In this document: positions 1 to 5,324 of the stretch, in pieces
How the letters are laid out: each line of letters begins with the position of its first letter
How positions within the stretch are numbered: position 1 is the first letter of the stretch
DNA from: Anaerolineae bacterium CG2_30_58_95
GTDB lineage: Bacteria; Chloroflexota; Anaerolineae; Anaerolineales; Villigracilaceae
DNA: 12,964 nucleotides
Reading direction: 5' to 3'
NCBI GenBank assembly: GCA_001872165.1
Contig: MNXK01000206.1
Location: 1 to 12,964 of the forward strand
The notes under the pieces: model-generated
What the model was told of the DNA's origin: nothing
Seen by the model: the letters and a program-made list of their open reading frames with translations, nothing else
Databases searched by the model: none
Program-made: the position numbers and the translations under genes

Positions 1-380
1 AACGGCGCGCCAGGTTTCAACACGCGGGCGGTCTCAGCCAGCACCTGCTCCACGTGCGGGATGTGCTCCAGCACCGAGTTGCTGAACGCCGAGGCGAAAT
101 AGCCATCCGGGAAAGGCATTGCCGCGCCATCTGCTTCGACCAGCAGGCGATACGTCCCTCGCCGCCTCGCCTCGTGGATGGGGGCATGTCCGGGGTCGAG
201 GCCGACTTCGATGGGGCGGTCGAAGGTCAGGCTGGCAAAGTGACCGTCGCCGCAGCCCACGTCCAGGGTCGGCGCGGGCAGGTCGAGGGTCTGGTAGAAG
301 GTCGCCTCCACCGCGCGGATGAGGGCGCGGAAGTAGGGCAAGTCAAGCAGGTGGAGATACAGGTAATCTTTTTCAGGCAT
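1..380 (-). CDS. Class I SAM-dependent methyltransferase, C-terminus cut by window edge
   Basis: The reading frame starts at ATG 378-380 and runs off the left end after about 126 codons, so the gene is partial. The product begins MPEKDYLYLHLL. It has the SAM-binding motif LDVGCGDGHF at residues 39-48 (acidic D40, glycine loop G42-x-G44-x-G46), then a post-II region with ADGAAMPFPDGYF and an SVLEHIPHVEQVLAETARVL segment. This is the usual Methyltransf_11/25 Rossmann layout, acting on a small or lipid-like substrate in the cytoplasm. The substrate cannot be read from the sequence. The glycosyltransferase, epimerase and flippase-like genes further right on the same strand suggest a role in glycan or glycolipid modification (inference). 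It is divergent from the antitoxin gene, with only 47 bases between the two starts, so the two promoters must overlap. Confidence 0.88.
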   Translation of the reverse strand, partial: MPEKDYLYLHLLDLPYFRALIRAVEATFYQTLDLPAPTLDVGCGDGHFASLTFDRPIEVGLDPGHAPIHEARRRGTYRLLVEADGAAMPFPDGYFASAFSNSVLEHIPHVEQVLAETARVLKPGAP

Positions 381-429
381 GGTATAATGATAGCAGTATT
401 TCAAAAAGTGATAGCAGGAGCGTTGCTAT
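380..429 (+). promoter_or_regulatory. Promoter and likely autoregulatory operator of the plus-strand TA module
   Basis: An extended -10 box TGGTATAAT lies at 380-388. Overlapping and following it, TGATAGCAG occurs as a direct repeat at 388-396 and 409-417, exactly 21 bases apart (two helical turns). The second copy also forms an inverted repeat, ATAGCA 411-416 with TGCTAT 424-429. Three similar half-sites around a -10 box are what a ribbon-helix-helix antitoxin would need to repress its own operon. A ribosome-binding site AGGAG lies at 416-420. No good -35 box is visible. That the antitoxin is the protein that binds here is inference. Confidence 0.5.
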
Positions 430-718
430 GATGATCCGGACGATGATTCAATTAACGGAAGAGCAAATGAAAGCACTGAAGGAAATGGCCGCGGCGCGCA
501 AAACCTCGGTGGCGAAACTGGTGCGTGAGAGCGTGGCGCAGTATGTTGTCACGGCCATAAAGGATTCAGACCGCGAAGAAAAACGCCGCCGGGCGCTGGA
601 GTTTTTGGATTACATTGATGCGCATCCCGAAGAATTCCAGGACATCGAGGGCAAGACCGATGTTTCCGTCAACCACGACGAATATTTTGTCCAGGCAATC
701 GAAGATGATCTTCGTTGA
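428..718 (+). CDS. Ribbon-helix-helix type antitoxin (VapB-like)
   Basis: A 96-residue protein. The N-terminus, MIRTMIQLTEEQMKALKEMA followed by AARKTSVAKLVRESVAQYV, matches the beta-strand plus two-helix pattern of CopG/Arc ribbon-helix-helix DNA-binding antitoxins (residues 2-45). The remaining acidic and charged half (residues 46-96) would be the segment that covers the toxin. AGGAG at 416-420 sits seven bases before ATG 428. ATG 431 is an alternative that gives the common MIRT... beginning. The stop codon lies 14 bases inside the PIN toxin gene (overlap 705-718), so the two are translationally coupled. The protein probably represses its own promoter through the TGATAGCAG sites upstream. 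The family call comes from pattern reading, not from a search. Confidence 0.82.
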   Translation: MMIRTMIQLTEEQMKALKEMAAARKTSVAKLVRESVAQYVVTAIKDSDREEKRRRALEFLDYIDAHPEEFQDIEGKTDVSVNHDEYFVQAIEDDLR

Positions 719-1100
719 TAGTTCCGCCTTCTTCGCCATCCTTTCCGCTGGCGACATCAATCATCAGCGCGCCTCGTTGATGTGGAGGCGGCTTCTCGAA
801 GATGACCGCATCCTGTTGACCAACAACTACGTCGTGGTCGAGAGCATGGCAATCGCCCAAAAACGGCTCGGCCTTGAAAAGGTGCGTGATTTCCAAGAGA
901 AGATTCTGCCGTTCCTGAAAATCGAGTGGATTGACGAAGAACAGCACAATACAGCCGTCGAATTTGTCCTTCGGATCAACCGGCGCAGATTAAGCCTGGT
1001 GGATTGTTCTGCCTTCCAAACCATGAACAGTCTGGGGATTGATACCGCCTTCACCTTCGATGAACACTTCCGTGAACAGGGTTTCAACGTGATTCCGTAG
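705..1100 (+). CDS. vapC: VapC-family PIN-domain toxin (ribonuclease)
   Basis: A 131-residue PIN domain starting MIFVDSSAFFAIL. The four acidic residues of the metal-binding active site are all present: D5, E46 (in VVVESMA), D100 (in SLVDCSAF) and D119 (in FTFDEHF). This is full length for the family. VapC toxins are Mg/Mn-dependent RNases that cut tRNA or rRNA and are blocked by the co-encoded antitoxin. A longer frame opens upstream at 615, but the start at 705 gives the conserved N-terminus and places the gene in the typical short overlap with the antitoxin. The stop codon TAG (1098-1100) lies inside a 26-bp perfect palindrome shared with the convergent glycosyltransferase gene. RNA target unknown. 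Confidence 0.92.
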   Translation: MIFVDSSAFFAILSAGDINHQRASLMWRRLLEDDRILLTNNYVVVESMAIAQKRLGLEKVRDFQEKILPFLKIEWIDEEQHNTAVEFVLRINRRRLSLVDCSAFQTMNSLGIDTAFTFDEHFREQGFNVIP

Positions 1101-1122
1101 TGCGAAATTAATTTCGCACTAC
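1097..1122. terminator. 26-bp perfect palindrome between convergent genes, candidate bidirectional terminator
   Basis: The left arm GTAGTGCGAAATT (1097-1109) is the exact reverse complement of the right arm AATTTCGCACTAC (1110-1122). The symmetry places the TAG of the PIN toxin (1098-1100) and the TAG of the glycosyltransferase on the other strand (1119-1121) as mirror images. As RNA it would form a stem of about 11 bp with a small AATT loop on either strand. No U-tract follows on either side, so it is not a textbook intrinsic terminator. A protein-binding palindrome or a small mobile repeat is also possible. Confidence 0.5.
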
Positions 1123-2270
1123 ATCAACTTCTCGAACAATTTTTCGTATTCCTGCGCCACCGAATCCGGGTCGTAGCGTTGTACCAGCGTGGCTGTATCG
1201 CAGCGGTATTTTTCTTTTTCGGCGAAGATCGCCAGCAACGCCCCGGCTAAAGCAGACGAGTCGCCGATCGGCGCCACTTTGCCCATCGCGTGCATCTGTA
1301 CCGGGCGGCGCACGCCCGGCAGGGCCGACGCCACGCACGGGACGTTGTTCATCATCGCTTCCACCTGCACCAGCCCGAAGGACTCGGTCGAGTTTAAGGA
1401 TGGGACAACCAGCACATCCATATTGGGATAAAAAGCGGCGAGTTGCTGTTGGCTGAGATTGCCCAGAAACTTCCAGCAGCCCATCTCCTCAAATTTTTTG
1501 ATGCGCGGCATCAACCGGTCGGCGTAAGCCTGCTCGCCGAGCACGTTTTGGTATTGACCGGCAAACAACACCTGCGCCTTGGGGTATTTCTCCAGCACGG
1601 ACGGCAGCGCCTCGAGCAGAACCTCGACCCCTTTCTCCGCGGCGAAGCGTGTCACCATCCCAATCACAGGACGCCGCTCGCGGGTGCGGTGCGCGGCGGC
1701 AAAGGCCTCCACCGAACCGGGTGCAGGCGGCGGCAGTTCTACCGGCGGCAGGATGGGGGTCAGCTTGTTACGGTAGCGCGAGAGGTAGGAAGAGTGATCC
1801 GCGTAATCCTGAGTATAAGTTACGATGTGATCCGCCAGAATCCCGGCCATGTTGTTCTGGAATTTGACGACCAGATTGACAAAGCGATTGAAGAGACCGG
1901 GCGGCAGGCGCAGGTCGCAGTGATAAGTCAGCACGGCGGGTTTGCCGAAGAGACGGGCGCGGAAGGCCACGCCAGGCGCGTCGAACTGCGGCAGGTGGAG
2001 CTGGATCACGTCGTGCTCCCAGACCAGTTTGGTGGCGACCAGGCCGAAGGTCGGGGCGATAACGCCCTTGCTGACGCGCACCGCTACCGGCACGCGGATG
2101 ACGCGCACGCCATCCATCATTTCTTCGCGCGGCAAGGACTGGTCGTACTGCGCCGTCATCACCGTGATCTGGTGACCGCGCCGGGCAAAGGCGCGTGCCA
2201 GCCGTTCGGCGTAGATGGTCAGGCCGGAGGTGTGGGGACGGTAGTAAGTGAGGACGGTGAGGATTTTCAT
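1119..2270 (-). CDS. Glycosyltransferase family 4 (GT-B fold)
   Basis: A 383-residue protein, full length for GT4. The N-terminal domain starts MKILTVLTYYRPHTSGLTIYA, with the flexible loop between the first strand and helix that is typical of GT-B acceptor domains. The C-terminal nucleotide-sugar domain begins near residue 202 (PVIGMVTRFAAEKGVEVLLEAL). It carries the E-x7-E signature at E296-SFGLVQV-E304, which contacts the donor sugar nucleotide. The enzyme probably transfers a hexose from a nucleotide sugar to a lipid- or glycan-linked acceptor at the inner face of the membrane, with retaining chemistry as in the family; the exact sugar is unknown. The start ATG (2268-2270) has no clear ribosome-binding site. 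The gene lies 34 bases after the cation transporter, with an ACTG-rich repeat in the gap, and ends inside the shared palindrome at 1097-1122. Confidence 0.93.
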   Translation of the reverse strand: MKILTVLTYYRPHTSGLTIYAERLARAFARRGHQITVMTAQYDQSLPREEMMDGVRVIRVPVAVRVSKGVIAPTFGLVATKLVWEHDVIQLHLPQFDAPGVAFRARLFGKPAVLTYHCDLRLPPGLFNRFVNLVVKFQNNMAGILADHIVTYTQDYADHSSYLSRYRNKLTPILPPVELPPPAPGSVEAFAAAHRTRERRPVIGMVTRFAAEKGVEVLLEALPSVLEKYPKAQVLFAGQYQNVLGEQAYADRLMPRIKKFEEMGCWKFLGNLSQQQLAAFYPNMDVLVVPSLNSTESFGLVQVEAMMNNVPCVASALPGVRRPVQMHAMGKVAPIGDSSALAGALLAIFAEKEKYRCDTATLVQRYDPDSVAQEYEKLFEKLM

Positions 2271-2284
2271 AAGAGATCGGTTGT

Positions 2285-2309
2285 CAGTGATCAGTAATCA
2301 GTGTTCAGT
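2285..2309 (-). repeat. ACTG-rich 25-base dispersed repeat, copy A
   Basis: Read on the minus strand this is a run of near-tandem ACTG units (ACTGAACACTGATTACTG, then ATCACTG). It matches copy B at 7472-7496 (plus strand) at 23 of 25 positions. It supplies the TGA stop codon of the cation transporter (2305-2307) and fills most of the gap before the glycosyltransferase start. Function unknown. Confidence 0.7.
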
Positions 2310-3225
2310 GGGCGTGATTGTTGGCGATGTCGCAGTAGAGATCAGCCGGGACGCAGCCCTCGCATTCCAGTTGCAGCGTGGCGTGGGTGATACCGTACTT
2401 ATGACTGAGCAACTCGCTGACAGCCGCCTGGATGGCCGCGCCTTCGCTGATGGGGATGTCGCCGGTCAAGATGTGAGCGGAGAGCGTGCGCAGCCCTTGC
2501 GAGATGCTCCACACGTGCAGGTCGTGGACGCCGCTCACCCCATCCACGCCCATAACATCCGCCACCAGCTTGGGCAGGTCAATATCGTTGGGCGTGCTTT
2601 CCATCAGGATGTCCACCGACTCGCGCACAATGCCCCAGGCGTTCCACAGGATGAGCAGGCCAATAAAGAGGCTGACCAGCGGGTCTATCCAATCCAGACC
2701 GGTGAAACGGATGAGGATGCCGGCTGCGACCGCACCGACTGTCGAGAGAACGTCACCCATCAGATGCAGGAAAGCGCTCTTGAGATTGAGATCGTGCTCC
2801 GCCCCGCGCCGGACCAGGAGGGCTGTACCCAGATTCACGACGACGGCCACGGCGCCGACGCCGATCAGCACATCAGCTTTCACGACCGGCGGCTCGATGA
2901 AGCGCTTGTAGGCCTCGTAGAAAATGCCCAGGGCGATGAGCGCCAGCGTGGTCGAGTTGACCAGCGCGACGAGGATCCCGGCGCGGTGATAGCCATAAGT
3001 CTTCCCGGCGTGGGCTGGTTTGGTCGTGACCCACAGCGCCCATCCGGTCAGCGCCAGGGCCAGCACGTCGGTGAAGTTGTGCGCCGCATCGGTCAGCAGG
3101 GCCAGGGAGTTGGCAAAAACCCCAGCGAGGATTTCGACGACAACGAAAGCAAGCGTAATGCCGAGGGAGAGCGCCAGGCGGCGGGCAGTGGAACGGGTGA
3201 GGTTGGTGAGGTGTTCGCGAGTCAT
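2305..3225 (-). CDS. Cation diffusion facilitator, zinc-type (CzcD/ZitB-like) efflux transporter
   Basis: A 306-residue protein from ATG 3223-3225. It has six predicted membrane segments followed by a cytoplasmic C-terminal domain (about residues 205-306). The metal site shows the H-x3-D motif twice: H49-NFT-D53 in helix 2 and H154-LMG-D158 in helix 5. This His/Asp set is typical of zinc transporters of the family (for iron/manganese members the first motif is D-x3-D). It would export Zn(II), perhaps Cd(II) or Co(II), by proton antiport from the cytoplasm. The C-terminal part, with HDLHVWSISQG and LQLECEGC, is the usual dimerising metal-sensing domain. An upstream in-frame ATG at 3273 is unlikely, because a perfect TATAAT (3242-3247) would then lie inside the gene. 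Confidence 0.93.
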   Translation of the reverse strand: MTREHLTNLTRSTARRLALSLGITLAFVVVEILAGVFANSLALLTDAAHNFTDVLALALTGWALWVTTKPAHAGKTYGYHRAGILVALVNSTTLALIALGIFYEAYKRFIEPPVVKADVLIGVGAVAVVVNLGTALLVRRGAEHDLNLKSAFLHLMGDVLSTVGAVAAGILIRFTGLDWIDPLVSLFIGLLILWNAWGIVRESVDILMESTPNDIDLPKLVADVMGVDGVSGVHDLHVWSISQGLRTLSAHILTGDIPISEGAAIQAAVSELLSHKYGITHATLQLECEGCVPADLYCDIANNHAH

Positions 3226-3241
3226 AGGACAGGACTGCCAG

Positions 3242-3247
3242 ATTATA
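3242..3247 (-). promoter_or_regulatory. -10 box (TATAAT) of the cation transporter gene
   Basis: A perfect TATAAT on the minus strand ends 16 bases before ATG 3225, so the predicted mRNA leader is only about ten bases. No ribosome-binding site is visible between the two, and no convincing -35 box is found at 16-18 bases. The site supports the shorter start of the transporter gene. Confidence 0.45.
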
Positions 3248-3372
3248 ACCCAACGGCGATTTTCACTGCGCACGCAGTCGCAAAGTTACCTGGTCAAAGC
3301 CCAGAAGCGGCTGAAAATCCTGGATGTCTTTCTTTTAGAATAAACTCTTAACCGAGCCGTGGTTTGTGTTCG

Positions 3373-3787
3373 TCATTCTCCCAGCCCAATGATTTCACGA
3401 ACCAAGAAAGGCAAATTTAGGCGCTCGAAACCCATCTCCGGCGCAGGAAGGCGATGATGCTTGATATCGGGCGGAAGATGTTTATGATGCGGATACGTGA
3501 CTGCCAGTTCAGGGTCTTTGGGGTGAGGAAAGTCATCGTACCAGTAGAGCCGTTCCACGCCGCGATAGACTTCGTATCCGTAAGATGCAATGATCCCCGC
3601 TTCGAAATCCAACTCTTCATGAATGCGCAGACGGACGCCATTCGAGAAGAAAACTTCCCCCTCGGCTATGCCTGTAAAGGGGCTGTCAGACCAAACCGCG
3701 ACCGTCGAACGCTCCACCTCGACGGTCAAATACCTGCGCCACAAAATGGCTGTAGGCCTCCAACGGTTGGAGCGGGTTGCCTTTCAT
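3373..3787 (-). CDS. TumE-family (DUF6516) toxin, apparent frameshift near the 5' end
   Basis: The main frame (3373-3744) encodes ...[19 protein letters not shown]... through [15 protein letters not shown] to the end. The PHHKHLP block and the length fit the TumE/DUF6516 toxin family (recognised by eye). In this frame the only usable start is TTG 3742-3744, with no ribosome-binding site. In another frame an ATG at 3785-3787, just two bases after the stop of the partner gene, opens [15 protein letters not shown] and then runs out of frame. The two frames join if the TTTT run (minus strand, 3743-3746) loses one T. That gives [20 protein letters not shown]..., a smooth 138-residue protein. So the gene is either frameshifted, contains a read error, or uses the TTG. 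Toxin activity of the family is known only in outline; the target is not evident here. Confidence 0.72.
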
Positions 3788-3789
3788 GA

Positions 3790-4059
3790 CTAATAAGACG
3801 GTTGGATCCGCAAAGCGTCTGTGAATTCGCGTCTTTTGAGTTGTTCGGTATAGGCCTTCTTCCGGCGCAGCCAGGTTTCATAAACACCTTTCCAGCGGCT
3901 GAAATCGGCGCGCGTCTCGTCGAACGCATCATAACGGGACAGTTTGCCGGCCATGAGCGCCTGATAGAAATCGTCGCTCAAGACGCCATATTTTTCTTCG
4001 TAAAGGGTCAAACGGCGTTCGAGCAACTTCATTTCGATTACCAATTCATGGGTTTCCAT
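3790..4059 (-). CDS. Small helical partner (probable antitoxin) of the TumE-family toxin
   Basis: An 89-residue, charged, almost fully helical protein: METHELVIEMKLLERRLTLYEEKYGVLSDDFYQAL... then DFSRWKGVYETWLRRKKAYTEQLKRRE. There is no helix-turn-helix or other DNA-binding fold that I can recognise. Small proteins with the pattern E-x-KYG-x-S-x-DFY and a DF-x-W-x-G-x-YE segment are commonly found directly before DUF6516/TumE genes, so an antitoxin role is likely (family memory plus context, not proven). ATG 4057-4059 has a strong ribosome-binding site GGAGG (4065-4069) five bases upstream. The stop codon is two bases before the toxin's likely original ATG, suggesting coupled translation. A TACAAT box at 4087-4092 may be the promoter. 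Confidence 0.75.
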   Translation of the reverse strand: METHELVIEMKLLERRLTLYEEKYGVLSDDFYQALMAGKLSRYDAFDETRADFSRWKGVYETWLRRKKAYTEQLKRREFTDALRIQPSY

Positions 4060-4064
4060 TTTGG

Positions 4065-4092
4065 CCTCCGAATAGCGGCTGGCAGTATTGTA
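4065..4092 (-). promoter_or_regulatory. Ribosome-binding site and candidate -10 box of the TumE partner gene
   Basis: On the minus strand, GGAGG (4065-4069) is five bases from ATG 4059 and fixes the start. TACAAT (4087-4092) is a one-mismatch -10 box at a sensible distance. No clear -35 box is seen. The short gap to the ATPase gene end (4133) would still allow read-through transcription. Confidence 0.45.
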
Positions 4093-4132
4093 CTACGGTT
4101 GCCAGTGCTGAAGAGGTCATGACGGGGTGGGA

Positions 4133-5281
4133 TCACTGGTTTCTCAATGGCAATTCCATGACCCGGGCAAGCGGCCAGACAGTGATGCGTTCACTTACAG
4201 GATATTCGTGCTGGCCCGGGTACAGCACCCATAGATGTTCCAGGTCCAAGATCTGCAAAGCCGTGCGCATGGAAGGCGTCATTCGGGGCGCCTCGTTGAA
4301 TTTGACTTCCACACCATAGCGCTTCCCCGAATGGATGATAATCAGGTCGAGTTCTGCGCCTCCATACGTCCCCCAGTAATAGGCCTGTGAAGGCCGCAGC
4401 GCCTGTAAGATTTGTTCGAGCGCAAATCCCTCCCACGAAGAACCCACCTTTGGGTTTCCCAGCAACGTGTGCTGGTCATGAATATCCAGCAAACTATGCA
4501 AGAGGCCGCTATCACGAAAATAAACTTTCGGGGCTTTGACCTGCCGCTTGCTGATATTCTCGTACCAGGGCTGGAGCTGCCGCACCATGAAGGTACTGGT
4601 CAGGATGTCCAGGTACGAGCGGACAGTTTTATCCGACAGTCCCATCGAGCGTGAAAGTTCGGCAGCATTCCAGGTCTGTCCATGATAATGAGCCAGCATG
4701 GTCCAGAAACGACGCATGGCGGCCGCCGGAATGCTGATGCCCAATTGAGGGATGTCGCGCTCCAGGAAAGTCCGGATAAAGCCTTCCCGCCAGGCAAGAC
4801 TATCCTCCTCGCTCTCAGCCAGGAACGAGCGCGGGAACCCGCCGCGCACCCATAGTTGACGCCAGGTATCCGCGCCGGTTTCGGAAAGGGAAAAACCGGA
4901 GAGTTCCACGAACTCCACCCGGCCGGCCAGCGTCTCGGAAGCATTTTTGACCAACGCAGGCGAGGCGCTGCCCAAAACGAGGAAACGCGCCTTGTTTTCA
5001 GGCCGGTCCACCAAAACGCGCAGCACCTGGAAAAGTTCGGGCAAGGTTTGAATCTCATCCAGGATGACCAGTCCCTCCAGCGCGCCCAGGACGAGTTCGG
5101 GATTTTGCAGGCGGCGCTGGTCGGGGAGCGACTCCAGGTCGAAGAAGGTGGCCGTCTTGTCTTCGATGAACTGCCGCGCCAGCGTTGTTTTACCGCACTG
5201 ACGCGGGCCAAGCAGGGCGGTCACAGGTGAGCGCCGGGTGGCTGTTTCGAGCCGCTCGAGATGATCTTTTCGTAGCAGCAT
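4133..5281 (-). CDS. AAA-type ATPase with C-terminal DUF4143 domain
   Basis: A 382-residue protein from ATG 5279-5281. The N-terminal ATPase has Walker A GPRQCGKTT (residues 25-33), Walker B LVILDE (71-76) and a sensor-like LVLGSASP. A winged-helix-like stretch follows (WNAAELSRSMGLSDKTVRSYLDILT), then the DUF4143 domain. Its end has E310-L-D312 and E325-V-K327, resembling the acidic-and-lysine core of PD-(D/E)xK nucleases. These ATPases are abundant in genomic islands of bacteria and archaea and are often paired with TA or mobile genes; their true function is not established. A longer frame begins at TTG 5296, but TATAAT (5288-5293) would then lie inside the gene, so the ATG is preferred. 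It reads into the TumE pair 73 bases downstream. Confidence 0.9.
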   Translation of the reverse strand: MLLRKDHLERLETATRRSPVTALLGPRQCGKTTLARQFIEDKTATFFDLESLPDQRRLQNPELVLGALEGLVILDEIQTLPELFQVLRVLVDRPENKARFLVLGSASPALVKNASETLAGRVEFVELSGFSLSETGADTWRQLWVRGGFPRSFLAESEEDSLAWREGFIRTFLERDIPQLGISIPAAAMRRFWTMLAHYHGQTWNAAELSRSMGLSDKTVRSYLDILTSTFMVRQLQPWYENISKRQVKAPKVYFRDSGLLHSLLDIHDQHTLLGNPKVGSSWEGFALEQILQALRPSQAYYWGTYGGAELDLIIIHSGKRYGVEVKFNEAPRMTPSMRTALQILDLEHLWVLYPGQHEYPVSERITVWPLARVMELPLRNQ

Positions 5282-5287
5282 AAGCCG

Positions 5288-5293
5288 ATTATA
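5288..5293 (-). promoter_or_regulatory. -10 box (TATAAT) of the ATPase gene, predicted leaderless mRNA
   Basis: A perfect TATAAT on the minus strand is only six bases before ATG 5281. The usual distance from a -10 box to the first transcribed base would place the mRNA start at or next to the A of the ATG. No ribosome-binding site can fit in such a leader. A leaderless transcript is therefore inferred. Confidence 0.45.
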
Positions 5294-5324
5294 CAACGAA
5301 AATTCGGGGTTGAACTCCGAATTA

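Noticed and set aside
54..431. 125-codon plus-strand open frame at the left edge
   Set aside because: It is antisense to the methyltransferase, whose SAM motif is clear on the minus strand.
1443..2297. 284-codon plus-strand open frame
   Set aside because: It is antisense to the well-supported glycosyltransferase and has no recognisable domain; GC-rich third positions keep the shadow frame open.
2248..3351. 367-codon plus-strand open frame
   Set aside because: It is antisense to the cation transporter, with His/Gln/Asp-rich composition typical of an antisense shadow and no domain.
3282..3372. Possible plus-strand short peptide between the cation transporter and the TumE gene
   Set aside because: It has no start with a ribosome-binding site and no family pattern; it is the tail of an antisense shadow frame.
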